Below the pieces are notes generated by a model that worked only from the letters and a program-made list of their open reading frames with translations, did not search any database and had not been told where the DNA came from. A DNA stretch of 64,000 nucleotides from Marinovum sp034669705. Its GTDB lineage: Bacteria; Pseudomonadota; Alphaproteobacteria; Rhodobacterales; Rhodobacteraceae. The stretch spans positions 186,001-250,000 of the forward strand of contig NZ_JAXMOR010000001.1 of the NCBI RefSeq assembly GCF_034669705.1, written 5' to 3'. Both the position numbers and the translations under genes were made by a program. Positions 16,153-24,680 of this stretch are shown one piece after another (position 1 is the first letter of the stretch; each line of letters starts with the position of its first letter).

Positions 16153-16908
16153 ATGAAGCAGGCGCTGGCGCAGAATGGCTGGCCGGAGGGCTATGGCCGC
16201 AGGGTTCTGGCGGAGGTGGACAGCACCAATGCCGAGGCCGCGCGGATTGCCCAAGGGCTGGCGGGGCCGGAGTGGATCCTCGCCTTGCGACAGACCGCCG
16301 GGCGCGGGCGGCGCGGGCGGCCCTGGGCTGACACCGCCGGCAATTTCTCGGCGACGCTGGTGCTGCGGCCCGAGGGCCCGCCGCAGCAGGCGGCGTTGCG
16401 GTCCTTCGTGGCCTCGCTGGCGCTTTATGACGCGTTTGTCGCGGTGACCGGGCGAGCCGAGAGCTTTGCGTTGAAGTGGCCCAACGACGTGTTGCTCAAT
16501 GGCGGCAAGGTGGCGGGCATCCTGTTGGAGAGCCCGAAGCCCGGCCTGCTGGCGATCGGCATCGGCATCAACCTCACCGCGGCGCCCGATCCCGGCGCGG
16601 TGGAGGCACGGGCGCTGCGACCGGTGTCGCTGCTGTCAGAGACCGGGGCGGCGGTGACGCCGGAAGAATTCCTTGTGCCGCTGGCGGCGGCCTTTGCCCG
16701 GCACGAGGCGGCTTTTGCCACCTACGGCTTTGCCCCGATCCGCGAGGCCTGGCTGGCGCGGGCGGCGCGGCTCGGCGAGGTGATCACCGCACGCACCGGC
16801 AAGACCGAGACCACCGGCACCTTCACCGATGTCGACGCCACCGGCAACCTGGTGCTGCAGACGGCGAAATCCCGTGTCGCCATCCCGGCGGCGGATGTAT
16901 TTTTCTGA
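16153..16908 (+). CDS. birA: Biotin--[acetyl-CoA-carboxylase] ligase
   Basis: The enzyme activates biotin with ATP and attaches it to the biotin carboxyl carrier protein of acetyl-CoA carboxylase and related enzymes. The 251-residue protein is the catalytic domain only: EVDSTNAEA at ~21-29, the biotinyl-AMP loop GRGRRGRPW at ~50-58, and LKWPNDVLLNGGKVAGIL in the middle. The N-terminal DNA-binding domain of the E. coli bifunctional repressor is missing, so it is probably not a biotin-operon repressor. A biotin ligase just after the nuo operon and before coaX and rnj is a known arrangement in this order of bacteria. Confidence 0.94.
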   Translation: MKQALAQNGWPEGYGRRVLAEVDSTNAEAARIAQGLAGPEWILALRQTAGRGRRGRPWADTAGNFSATLVLRPEGPPQQAALRSFVASLALYDAFVAVTGRAESFALKWPNDVLLNGGKVAGILLESPKPGLLAIGIGINLTAAPDPGAVEARALRPVSLLSETGAAVTPEEFLVPLAAAFARHEAAFATYGFAPIREAWLARAARLGEVITARTGKTETTGTFTDVDATGNLVLQTAKSRVAIPAADVFF

Positions 16909-16922
16909 AGGGGAGGTGCACG

Positions 16923-17711
16923 ATGCTGCTCTGCATTGATTGCGGCAATACCAACACCGTGTTCGCGATCTGGGACGGCGCGCGCTTTGTCTGCACCCTG
17001 CGCACCTCGACCCATCACGCACGCACGGCGGATGCCTATTTCACCTGGTACTCGACGCTGATCAAGCATTACCGCATCGACACCGACATCACCGATGTGA
17101 TCATCTCGTCCACCGTGCCGCGGGTGGTGTTCAACCTTCGGGTCTTTGCCGACCGGTTCTTCGGTTGCCGGCCGCTGGTGGTGGGCAAGCCCGAGTGCGC
17201 CCTGCCGATCCAGCCGCGGGTCGATGCCGGCACCGCGGTGGGGCCGGACCGGCTGGTCAATTCCGCCGGTGCCTTCGATCGCCATGGCGGCGACCTGATC
17301 GTGGTGGATTTCGGCACTGCCACCACCTTCGACGTGGTGGCCGAGGATGGCGCCTATGTCGGCGGGGTGATCGCGCCGGGGGTGAACCTCAGCCTCGAGG
17401 CGCTGCACATGGGGGCGGCGGCACTGCCGCATGTGGACATCAGCCAGCCCGAGAAGGTGATCGGCACCAATACGGTGCAATGCATCCAGTCCGGCGTGTT
17501 CTGGGGCTATGTCGGTCTGGTGACCGGCATAACCGAGCGGATCCGTGCAGAATATGCCCGTCCGATGCGGATCATCGGCACAGGCGGGCTTGCGCCCTTG
17601 TTCGCACAGGGGGACATGCTATTTGACACCATCGAAGACGATTTGACGATGCATGGGCTGACGGTGATCCATGCCTACAACAAGGAAAACGGGATTGCCC
17701 ATGAGCAGTGA
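16923..17711 (+). CDS. coaX: Type III pantothenate kinase
   Basis: CoaX phosphorylates pantothenate, the first step of coenzyme A synthesis; the type III enzyme is not feedback-inhibited by CoA. The 262-residue protein has the ASKHA-fold P-loop CIDCGNTNTVFAIWDG at the N-terminus, PDRLVNSAGAF with the catalytic Asp region, and the second phosphate motif VVDFGTATTFDVV. GGGGAGG at 16911-16917 fixes the start at ATG 16923. It follows birA closely, and its last 11 bases overlap the start of rnj, so translation is coupled. Confidence 0.95.
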   Translation: MLLCIDCGNTNTVFAIWDGARFVCTLRTSTHHARTADAYFTWYSTLIKHYRIDTDITDVIISSTVPRVVFNLRVFADRFFGCRPLVVGKPECALPIQPRVDAGTAVGPDRLVNSAGAFDRHGGDLIVVDFGTATTFDVVAEDGAYVGGVIAPGVNLSLEALHMGAAALPHVDISQPEKVIGTNTVQCIQSGVFWGYVGLVTGITERIRAEYARPMRIIGTGGLAPLFAQGDMLFDTIEDDLTMHGLTVIHAYNKENGIAHEQ

Positions 17712-19368
17712 ACGCATCATCTACCTGCCGCTTGGCGGGGCTGGCGAAATCGGCATGAATGCCTATGTCTATGGCTACGGGCCCGAGGACAAGGAGCGCC
17801 TGATCCTCGTCGACCTGGGGGTGACTTTCCCTGACATGGACGGCACGCCCGGGGTCGATCTGATCTTTCCCGACATGACCTGGCTGATCGAGCGCCGCGA
17901 CCGGCTCGAGGCGATCTTTGTCACCCATGCCCACGAAGACCATGTCGGCGCCATCCACCAGTTCTGGGAACGCCTCGGCGCGCCGGTCTATGCCCGCGCC
18001 TTCACCGCCAATATCGCTCGGCGCAAGATGGACGAGAAGGGCCTGCCCGAAAGCACGGTCAAGACCGTCTCTGCCTGGCCCGAAACGGTACAGGCGGGGC
18101 CCTTCAAGGTGGGCTTTCTGCCGATCTCGCACTCGATCCCGGAGAGCTCTGGCCTGGTGATCGACACGCCGCAGGGCCGCGTTCTGCACACCGGTGACTT
18201 CAAGCTCGACGAGACCCCGGTTGTGGGCGAGGCCTTTGACCCGGCGCTCTGGGCCGAGGTGGCCAAGCCCGGCGTCAAGGCACTGGTCTGCGATTCGACC
18301 AATGTGTTCTCGCAGCATGCCGGCCGTTCGGAAGTGACCGTCGGCCCCGAGATCGAGACCTTGGTGGCCGGCGCCGCCGGGCTGGTCTGCGCCACGACAT
18401 TCGCCTCGAACGTGGCCCGGGTGAAGACCCTGGCCGAGGCCGGCCAGCGGGCCGGGCGGTCGATCGTGCTGCTGGGGCGGGCGATGCGGCGGATGATCGA
18501 GGCTTCGATCGAGACCGGCGTGCTGAGCGATTTCCCCAAGGTGGTGCCGCCGGAAGAGGCGAGCCAGATCCCGCGCGAGAACCTGATGCTGCTGGTCACC
18601 GGCAGTCAGGGCGAGCGCCGGGCGGCGAGCGCCCAGCTGGCGCGCGGCAAGTACAACGGGCTGGAGCTGAAGGAGGGTGACCTGTTCCTGTTCTCCTCCA
18701 AGACCATCCCCGGAAACGAGAAGGGCGTGATCCGGATCATGAACCAGCTCTCCGAGAAAGGCGTCGACGTGGTCGACGACAGCTCGGGGCTCTATCACGT
18801 TTCAGGCCATGCCAACCGCCCCGATCTCGAGCGGATGCAGGACATCGTCCAGCCGCAGATGGTGATTCCAATGCATGGCGAGCACCGCCACCTGCGCGAA
18901 CACGTCAAGCTGACCCAGCGCAAGGGCCGGGCGGCGGCGCTGGCGATCAATGGCACCATGCTCAACCTCTCGGGCAACCGGCCTGAAGTGGCGGGCTTTG
19001 TCGAGACCGGTCGGGTCTATCTCGATGGCGGCATCCAGGTTGGCGCGATGGACGGCATCATCCGCGACCGGATCCGCATGGCGCTGAACGGTCATGTGGT
19101 GGTGACGGTGATCCTCGACGAGGAGGATGAACCGCTGGGCAACCCCTGGTGCGAGGTCATGGGCCTGCCGGAGATCGGCCGCAGCAACGCGCCGCTGGTC
19201 GATGTGCTGGAAGAGGACCTGTCGCAATACCTCGGTCGCGCCGCCGACAAGACGTTGCGCGATGACGACAAGCTCGACGAGGACATGCGGCGGATCACCC
19301 GCAACTCCACGATGAACGAGATCGGCAAAAAGCCGGAAGTGACCGTGATCGTCAGCCGGCTGAGCTGA
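17701..19368 (+). CDS. rnj: Ribonuclease J
   Basis: RNase J is a metallo-beta-lactamase/beta-CASP nuclease with endonuclease and 5'-to-3' exonuclease activity on RNA; in alphaproteobacteria it helps mature 23S rRNA and turn over mRNA. Zinc ligands are visible in THAHEDH at ~75-81, with LPISHSIPES and HTGDFKLD further on, and the beta-CASP Ser/His region around MHGEHRHL. The length, 555 residues, fits the family. Start ATG 17701 gives MSSERIIYLPLGGAGEIGMN, which matches homologues; the earlier in-frame start at 17671 would lie deep in coaX. The gene is the last of the long nuo-birA-coaX-rnj run. Confidence 0.95.
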   Translation: MSSERIIYLPLGGAGEIGMNAYVYGYGPEDKERLILVDLGVTFPDMDGTPGVDLIFPDMTWLIERRDRLEAIFVTHAHEDHVGAIHQFWERLGAPVYARAFTANIARRKMDEKGLPESTVKTVSAWPETVQAGPFKVGFLPISHSIPESSGLVIDTPQGRVLHTGDFKLDETPVVGEAFDPALWAEVAKPGVKALVCDSTNVFSQHAGRSEVTVGPEIETLVAGAAGLVCATTFASNVARVKTLAEAGQRAGRSIVLLGRAMRRMIEASIETGVLSDFPKVVPPEEASQIPRENLMLLVTGSQGERRAASAQLARGKYNGLELKEGDLFLFSSKTIPGNEKGVIRIMNQLSEKGVDVVDDSSGLYHVSGHANRPDLERMQDIVQPQMVIPMHGEHRHLREHVKLTQRKGRAAALAINGTMLNLSGNRPEVAGFVETGRVYLDGGIQVGAMDGIIRDRIRMALNGHVVVTVILDEEDEPLGNPWCEVMGLPEIGRSNAPLVDVLEEDLSQYLGRAADKTLRDDDKLDEDMRRITRNSTMNEIGKKPEVTVIVSRLS

Positions 19369-19397
19369 TTTCGCCACGTCTGCGCGTGTCAAAGGCG

Positions 19398-19415
19398 CCG
19401 GGGGCTCTGCCCCGG
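19398..19415. repeat. GC-rich hairpin after rnj
   Basis: CCGGGGGCTCTGCCCCGG can fold with either a CCGGGG/CCCCGG or a GGGGC-TCT-GCCCC stem. It is 30 bases after the rnj stop and lacks a following T-run. A related element (CGGGGGC-AGC-GCCCCCG) is at 60547. The rest of 19369-19574 holds nothing else I can identify apart from a short AT-rich patch at about 19479-19488 (GCGAAATTATTCGC), which could lie in the osmC promoter. Confidence 0.6.
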
Positions 19416-19574
19416 AGCGACGTGAGGATTTCCGGCGAGAAGAAGCAGGGGACCTGCGCGTCGGTCGGGTTCGGGCGAAATTATTCGCGGTTCTAGGGTG
19501 CAAGCGCGGCGGGACGCTCTATTGTCTGGGAAGAGCGGCCAGAGGGCCGTGCAACCAGACAAGGGAGAGCATCC

Positions 19575-20000
19575 ATGATCAAGAAATCCGGTTCCGCGAA
19601 TTGGACAGGTGGCCTGAAGGACGGCAGCGGCACGGTTTCGACCGAGTCGGGCGTGCTGGACAAGGTCAACTACGGCTTCAACAAGCGGTTCGAGGGCGAG
19701 ACGGGCTCCAACCCGGAAGAGCTGATCGCGGCGGCGCATGCCAGCTGCTACTCGATGGCGCTGTCGATGATTCTCGGCGAGGCGGGGTTTACCGCCGATG
19801 ACATCTCGACCAAGGCGACGGTGTCGCTGGAGCAAAAGGACGGCGGATTCGCGGTGACGGCATCGCATCTCGTGCTTGAGGCCAAGGTGCCCGGCGCGAG
19901 CGAGGAAGAGTTCATGAAGGCGGCCAATACCGCCAAGGACGGCTGCCCGATCTCGAAGCTGCTGAATGCCGAGATCACGCTGGACGCCAAGCTGGTCTGA
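19575..20000 (+). CDS. OsmC/Ohr-family peroxide-response protein
   Basis: A 141-residue protein of the OsmC family, thiol peroxidases that reduce organic hydroperoxides. The two active-site cysteines are in AAHASCYSMALS and KDGCPISKLL, spaced as in OsmC, and GSNPEELIAAAHA is the family signature before the first cysteine. It closely resembles the OsmC rather than the Ohr branch, which would suggest osmotic or stationary-phase induction, but no promoter was identified. GGGAGAG at 19563-19569 precedes ATG 19575. It is a single-gene unit ended by a strong terminator at 20023. Confidence 0.92.
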   Translation: MIKKSGSANWTGGLKDGSGTVSTESGVLDKVNYGFNKRFEGETGSNPEELIAAAHASCYSMALSMILGEAGFTADDISTKATVSLEQKDGGFAVTASHLVLEAKVPGASEEEFMKAANTAKDGCPISKLLNAEITLDAKLV

Positions 20001-20022
20001 GGTCTGTCAGCGCTGAAATGCG

Positions 20023-20050
20023 AAAGGCGGGGTGAGACCCCGCCTTTTTT
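20023..20050. terminator. Bidirectional rho-independent terminator
   Basis: AAAGGCGGGGT-GAG-ACCCCGCCTTT is a perfect 11-bp stem with a 3-base loop, followed on the + strand by a T-run (20045-20050) and preceded by A residues that give a shorter U-run on the - strand. It sits between the convergent ends of the OsmC-like gene (+) and a DEAD-box helicase gene (-), so it can end both transcripts. Confidence 0.93.
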
Positions 20051-20053
20051 CCG

Positions 20054-21577
20054 TCAGCTGGCGCGGCGCTCGTCGAAGCTGAGCGCGATGAACTGCGGCA
20101 TGTGATCGCCCATGCCCACCACCTTGCTGTCACCACCACCGGAGCGGCCACGGCCTCCCCGGCCACGCGCCGGTTTCTCCTGCGGCTTCGGGGCCTCGCT
20201 GCGTTCGGGACGCTCCGAGCGCTGGGGACGTTCCTGCGGCTCGGGGGCTGCTGCGGCGGTTTCCTTGGGCTCGGGGCGCTCTGCGGGCTCGGGGCGCTCT
20301 GCACGCTCTTGGCGTTCCGGGCGCTCTGCACGCTCAGCGCGCGGCTTGCGGCTGCGCCGTTCGGGCTTGGGCGCGGCCTCGGCCTCGGGGGTTTCGTCGG
20401 ACTGAGCGCGGTCCGGATTTTCCTCGGATTTCAGAGGGTTCTCGACGCGGGGGATGTCTTTCTGCAGCAGCTTCTCGATCGCGTCGAAGTTCTTTTCATC
20501 CTTCGGCACGCAGATCATCAGCGTCTTGCCATCGCGGCCGGCACGGCCGGTGCGGCCGATGCGGTGCACGTAATCCTCGGCATGGCTGGGCACGTCGAAG
20601 TTGAACACGTGGCTCACCGAAGGCACGTCGAGGCCGCGCGCGGCCACATCGGAGGCGACCAGGATCTTGAGCTCGTTGTTGCGGAAGGCATCGAGCGTCC
20701 GGGTGCGCTGCGACTGGTCGAGATCGCCATGGATCGGCGCCGCGTCCATGCCGTATTTCTTCAGCGATTTCGCGGTGATATCCACATCCGTCTTGCGGTT
20801 GCAGAAGACGATGGCGTTGGTGCATTTCTCGCCCTCGGCCTCGATCAGCGCGCGCAGGACCTTGCGTTTCTCGCTGCCTTCGCGGTCGCGGCGCGACGCC
20901 TTGAACATCACCACGCCCTGTTCGATCGTCTCGGACGCGGTGGCCTGGCGGGCCACTTCGATGCGCTCGGGGTTCGACAGGAAGGTGTTGGTGATGCGTT
21001 CGATCTCGGGCGCCATGGTGGCCGAGAAGAACAGCGTCTGGCGGGTGAACGGCGTCAGCGAGAAGATGCGCTCGATGTCGGGGATGAAGCCCATGTCGAG
21101 CATCCGGTCAGCCTCGTCCACCACCATCACCTGCACGCCGGTGAGCAGGAGCTTGCCGCGTTCGAAATGGTCGAGCAGCCGGCCGGGAGTGGCGATCAGG
21201 ACGTCGACGCCCTTGTCGATCAGCAGGTCCTGCTCCTTGAACGAGACGCCGCCGATCAGCAGCGCCTTGGTCAGCTTGACGTGCTTGGCATAGGTGTCGA
21301 AGTTCTCGGCCACCTGGGCGGCCAGTTCGCGGGTCGGGCAGAGCACCAGGCTGCGCGGCATCCGGGCGCGGGCGCGGCCGCGCGCCAGCATGTGGATCAT
21401 CGGCAGGGTGAAGCTGGCGGTCTTGCCGGTGCCGGTCTGGGCGATGCCCAGCACGTCGCGGCCTTGCAGCGCGGCCGGGATGGCGCCCGCCTGAATCGGC
21501 GTGGGGGTCTCGTAACCGGCTTCTTCGACGGCCTTGAGGACTTTCGGGTTCAGATCGAGATCAGAAAATTTCGTCAT
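20054..21577 (-). CDS. DEAD-box RNA helicase, RhlE-like
   Basis: An ATP-dependent RNA helicase of 507 residues. Motifs in order are the Q motif (TPIQAGAIPAAL), Walker A (AQTGTGKT), PTRELAAQV, DEAD box as VDEADRMLD, SAT (FFSATM), and the C-terminal HRIGRTGRAGRDG. After the helicase core (~residue 370) is a long Arg/Glu/Pro-rich tail with repeats of PERQERAERPE type ending in a Gly/Arg stretch (RGRGGRGRSGGG), probably an RNA-binding tail. ATG 21577 (MTKFSDLDLN) is the natural start for this family. A perfect 8-bp hairpin just upstream may hide the weak ribosome binding site. Confidence 0.93.
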   Translation of the reverse strand: MTKFSDLDLNPKVLKAVEEAGYETPTPIQAGAIPAALQGRDVLGIAQTGTGKTASFTLPMIHMLARGRARARMPRSLVLCPTRELAAQVAENFDTYAKHVKLTKALLIGGVSFKEQDLLIDKGVDVLIATPGRLLDHFERGKLLLTGVQVMVVDEADRMLDMGFIPDIERIFSLTPFTRQTLFFSATMAPEIERITNTFLSNPERIEVARQATASETIEQGVVMFKASRRDREGSEKRKVLRALIEAEGEKCTNAIVFCNRKTDVDITAKSLKKYGMDAAPIHGDLDQSQRTRTLDAFRNNELKILVASDVAARGLDVPSVSHVFNFDVPSHAEDYVHRIGRTGRAGRDGKTLMICVPKDEKNFDAIEKLLQKDIPRVENPLKSEENPDRAQSDETPEAEAAPKPERRSRKPRAERAERPERQERAERPEPAERPEPKETAAAAPEPQERPQRSERPERSEAPKPQEKPARGRGGRGRSGGGDSKVVGMGDHMPQFIALSFDERRAS

Positions 21578-21579
21578 GT

Positions 21580-21600
21580 GTGTCCGTTGTTTACGGACAC
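21580..21600 (-). promoter_or_regulatory. Hairpin overlapping the ribosome binding site of the DEAD-box helicase gene
   Basis: GTGTCCGT (21580-21587) and ACGGACAC (21593-21600) form a perfect 8-bp stem with a 5-base loop directly before the start codon at 21577. On the - strand mRNA the 3' arm contains GGAC, the only Shine-Dalgarno-like sequence near the start. The fold would therefore sequester it, suggesting temperature- or helicase-dependent control of translation. This is inferred from sequence only. Confidence 0.5.
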
Positions 21601-21722
21601 CTCTGGCCCGCACGTATTTTCAGGGAGGCCCGTATGGCCCTGCGTTTTCGCAGCATGATCCCCGCGCGGGGCTTCTAACCTGCAAAAGGCGCGCGGTCAA
21701 TCATGCTGCAATGCAGCGTGAA

Positions 21723-21747
21723 CAATCGGCACGAATTGGGCCGATTG
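21723..21747. repeat. Inverted repeat downstream of glycosyltransferase gene
   Basis: CAATCGGC-N9-GCCGATTG is a perfect 8-bp inverted repeat, 39 bases after the stop of the glycosyltransferase-like gene read on the - strand. No strong T-run follows, so it is either a weak terminator or an operator for the helicase gene transcribed from here. The rest of 21601-21785 contains no gene. Confidence 0.45.
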
Positions 21748-21785
21748 TCGCGGCATTGTGACAGATGGGGCCGGTTTTCCGCGTT

Positions 21786-22730
21786 TCAAGAGCCGGGAAA
21801 CTGGCTTTCGCGCGCCGCGTCGAGCGCCAGGTCGTAGCGTCGCAGCAGGCCTTCGATGGCAAGACGGTCGCAGAGCGCCGGCGTGGCGACGCAGATCTCG
21901 TCGTAGAAGGCGCGCAACCCGGCCGCGCCGTCGTGGGATTCGATCTCGGTGAAGAGGTCGTGCAGGCTCAGCCCGCCGGCGGCGCGGTTGACCTGCGGCT
22001 TGAGCTCGGCGCGGTAGGAGCCCTTGGCCATGCGGTAGCGATAGGTGGTCTGCCAATCCTGCCAGCTTTGCGCATGCATGTGGCAGAGCTCGGTCTCGGA
22101 CAACGCCACTTCGCCGGGGTTCTGCGCGCCCTGTACCTCGATATTGTGGATCTTGGCCCGCAGCCCGTCGATGCCGGTGCGATAGAACAGCTTGCCGGCG
22201 ACATGGCTGAGGAAACCGCCGCTGAGGTGGCGGCCATAGGTGGGAAAGACCCGTTCGGCAGCATCCTGGCGTTCGGCGGGGGCGAGGTGGAAGGCCTTGA
22301 AGCTTGTCTCGGACGGGTTCTCGCCCGGGGCGGGGGCCAGCGCCTCGATCGGGCGGACGCGGGCGCAAAGGCAGCTCTCCGGCAGATCCGAGAGTTGCTC
22401 GGCAATCGGACGTTGCGGCCAGAGGAATTCGTCGACGTCGATATGCGCCAGCCAGTCGACCTCGATCTTGCGGTTATAGGCGTGGCGGGCGTTGAGGAAC
22501 TGGCGCGACTGGTGCTTCTCGGGCCGGCCTTTGCGCTTGGCCCACCAGGTGTCGTCGCAGGCCACCACCTTTATCTTCGGATGCGCCTTGAGCCGGGCGA
22601 TCACCGCAGGCTCCGGCGCGTCGAGGTAGATGTAGAGCCGATGCGCACCGCGCTCGAGGTGGTAGGCGGCGAAGTTCAGGATGTCGCGCTCGGGCGCCTT
22701 GATTGTCGAGACGATGCCCCAGCGGGTCAT
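21786..22730 (-). CDS. Glycosyltransferase family 2-like protein (Glyco_tranf_2_4 type)
   Basis: A 314-residue predicted sugar transferase of the PF13704-like group. It begins directly with the nucleotide-sugar fold (WGIVSTIKAPERDILNFAAYH), then YLDAPEP, and carries the metal-binding DxD-type motif as IDVDEFLWP at ~97-105. The C-terminal half has the HNIEVQ and HMHAQSWQDW patches with several conserved His residues. It has no signal peptide. Its start overlaps the end of a larger paralogue by four bases (22727-22730), so the two are co-translated. The acceptor is unknown; a cell-surface glycan is the likely target. Confidence 0.8.
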   Translation of the reverse strand: MTRWGIVSTIKAPERDILNFAAYHLERGAHRLYIYLDAPEPAVIARLKAHPKIKVVACDDTWWAKRKGRPEKHQSRQFLNARHAYNRKIEVDWLAHIDVDEFLWPQRPIAEQLSDLPESCLCARVRPIEALAPAPGENPSETSFKAFHLAPAERQDAAERVFPTYGRHLSGGFLSHVAGKLFYRTGIDGLRAKIHNIEVQGAQNPGEVALSETELCHMHAQSWQDWQTTYRYRMAKGSYRAELKPQVNRAAGGLSLHDLFTEIESHDGAAGLRAFYDEICVATPALCDRLAIEGLLRRYDLALDAARESQFPGS

Positions 22731-24547
22731 GCGGCGCCGGCGGCGGTGGCGCGGGGGCCAAAGACCTCGCGGACCCTGGCGTCGAGGTCGAGCTCCTGCG
22801 TTACCAGCATGTCGTGGCGCGCCAGCCGCTCGCGCAGGGCGGCGCTGTCGCTGCAGACCTCGTCGAAGAAATGGCGCAGTCCGGCGTCGCCCTCGGTGTC
22901 GAGCACGAAATCGAGCACATCGCCCAGCCGCATCGCATCGTCGTCCTCCGGCTTGCGATAGGAGCCGCGGGTCAGGCGGAACCTCACCCGGTCGCGAAAA
23001 TGGTCGAAGCTGGCGGCATGGCAGTGCGCCAGTTTCATCCGCGGCAGGTCGGCCTCGTTGCCCACCGCCATACCGTCAAGGCGCAGCCCGTGGATGCCAA
23101 ACCGGACATCGGCCAGACGGGTGCGGGCAAAGACCTTGCCGCTGGTGTGGCTGACGAAACCGCCGGTGAGATAGGCGCCGTAATTGGGGTAGATCTCGCT
23201 CAGCGCCGCGCGTGGAACGCCGGCCTGCCGGTGGCTGCGCTTGAAATGCCGTGGCGGTCCGTCCTGGGCGGCCAGAAGCTCTACCGGGCGCACCCGGGCC
23301 TGGGCGCAATTCTCCGGCATGAATCGCAGGCCGCGGGCCACCTCGACCTCTGGAAGCAGAAACTCGTCGGTGTCGAAATGGCCGAGGAAATCGAGCTCGG
23401 AGGCGCGATAGGCCTGGGTGGCGTTGTGGGCCTGCCTCAGCTGATGCGCCTCGGGGCGGCGCTTGCCAGCGGTCTGCCAGAAATCGGCGTCGCAGGTGAT
23501 CACCTCGATCGCGGCGTGACCGGCGAAAAAGGCGCCGACCTCTGGCGCCGGGCTGTCGAGATAAAGGGTGACGCGGCTGGCGCCGAGATGCAGGTAATGC
23601 GCGGCGAACCGCTGGATCTCGGCCAGCGGCGCATGGGTGGTGCAGACCACGCCCCAAGTGGGCAGGGGGCCACGGCGCGGCGGCACATGGGGGACCGGCG
23701 CGGTGATCTTCGCCTCGGGGCTGTCCGTGTCGGCGGCCTGGTCGGCAGTCTGGGCGGCGTCACGGCGCTCCTTGCGCTTGCGCATGATCCGCAGGCGGCG
23801 GAACACGGTGCGCGGATCGTGGATCAGCAGGTCGAGCAGGTGGCGCGCCAAGGGCCGCAGCACGTCATCCTCGCCGGCATCGATCCAGAGCCGGCCCAGC
23901 ATGTTCACGTCGAGCCCGCCGGCCGGCAGGTGGAAGGCATCCATCTCGAGCGGCAGCGGCCCGCGATCCTTGCCGGTAAGCGCGAAGGGCCGGTCGGCCG
24001 AGAGGCCGGAATAGCGGCGCTCGCTCTCGTAGAGCTTCATCGTGCCGAAGAGCACCGTCATCGCCTGGCCGACGCGGCGCTGCACTTCGGTCTGGCCGTG
24101 ATCGCCAAAGGTGGTCAGCGCCGAGACCAGCCAGCGCGGATCGAGCTGGTCCAGCAGGTGGTCATGCTCCTCGGCCCAGATCCGGTGGAACAGCGCCGCG
24201 GTGTGTTCGGGCTGGCCGGATTTGCGCAGATGCGCGATCAACAGCCCGTGCAGCGCGCAAAGCTCGGAGCGCCCGGCAAGCTCCTCGCGGATCTCCAGCA
24301 GTTTGCGCCGGTTCGACGAGCGCACCGGTGCGGCGCGCAGCGGGTCGTCTGCCGGCGGCGGCACCAAGTGCGCCTTGAGCGGCGCGAAATCCACGTCGAG
24401 CCCCGGCAGGCGCTCGCGCTTGGAGAATTTCAGCGGTTCGCGGCGGGCCTCCATCTGGGCCAGCACGCCGTCGATGCCATCGTCATAGGTCGGGCTGCGC
24501 TCAGCGCTTGGGTCGGGCATGCGGTCGGGGTGCAACGTGTCATTCAT
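22727..24547 (-). CDS. Glycosyltransferase-like protein with helical N-terminal region
   Basis: A 606-residue protein. Residues ~75-265 are mostly helical (LLEIREELAGRSELCALHGL, EVQRRVGQAMTVLF), possibly a helical-repeat scaffold, followed by a charged linker. Residues ~296-600 form a glycosyltransferase domain paralogous to the downstream gene: TWGVVCTTHAPLAEIQRFAA, YLDSPAPEV and the metal-binding FDTDEFLLP at ~391-399. ATG 24547 is chosen since it gives a normal soluble N-terminus; an upstream frame to 24613 exists without a good ribosome binding site. The helical region resembles no family I can name. Confidence 0.75.
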   Translation of the reverse strand: MNDTLHPDRMPDPSAERSPTYDDGIDGVLAQMEARREPLKFSKRERLPGLDVDFAPLKAHLVPPPADDPLRAAPVRSSNRRKLLEIREELAGRSELCALHGLLIAHLRKSGQPEHTAALFHRIWAEEHDHLLDQLDPRWLVSALTTFGDHGQTEVQRRVGQAMTVLFGTMKLYESERRYSGLSADRPFALTGKDRGPLPLEMDAFHLPAGGLDVNMLGRLWIDAGEDDVLRPLARHLLDLLIHDPRTVFRRLRIMRKRKERRDAAQTADQAADTDSPEAKITAPVPHVPPRRGPLPTWGVVCTTHAPLAEIQRFAAHYLHLGASRVTLYLDSPAPEVGAFFAGHAAIEVITCDADFWQTAGKRRPEAHQLRQAHNATQAYRASELDFLGHFDTDEFLLPEVEVARGLRFMPENCAQARVRPVELLAAQDGPPRHFKRSHRQAGVPRAALSEIYPNYGAYLTGGFVSHTSGKVFARTRLADVRFGIHGLRLDGMAVGNEADLPRMKLAHCHAASFDHFRDRVRFRLTRGSYRKPEDDDAMRLGDVLDFVLDTEGDAGLRHFFDEVCSDSAALRERLARHDMLVTQELDLDARVREVFGPRATAAGAA

Positions 24548-24617
24548 GAGGCGACTTTGCAGGTTTGAGGGGCGTATTGCAATTGCCGCAGACCCGGCCC
24601 CGGCCTGTTTCATCGGA

Positions 24618-24643
24618 CCTGCCGCGATCCTGGCCGCGGCAGG
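24618..24643. repeat. Perfect 9-bp inverted repeat between prfC and glycosyltransferase gene
   Basis: CCTGCCGCG-N8-CGCGGCAGG lies 38 bases downstream of the prfC stop on the - strand. There is no T-run after the stem in the prfC direction, so if it is a terminator it is a weak one. It could instead be an operator before the glycosyltransferase pair. The adjacent TTAAAACAAGGTTAAAC is the only AT-rich patch in this gap. Confidence 0.45.
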
Positions 24644-24680
24644 TTAAAACAAGGTTAAACCCGACAGGGAAATACGGAGA

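Noticed and set aside
20102..21658. 518-residue open frame on the + strand opposite the DEAD-box helicase
   Set aside because: Same cause: antisense of a high-GC gene. The - strand helicase has all motifs.
22703..24568. 621-residue + strand open frame opposite the glycosyltransferase gene
   Set aside because: No motif, no ribosome binding site, and it mirrors the real - strand gene.
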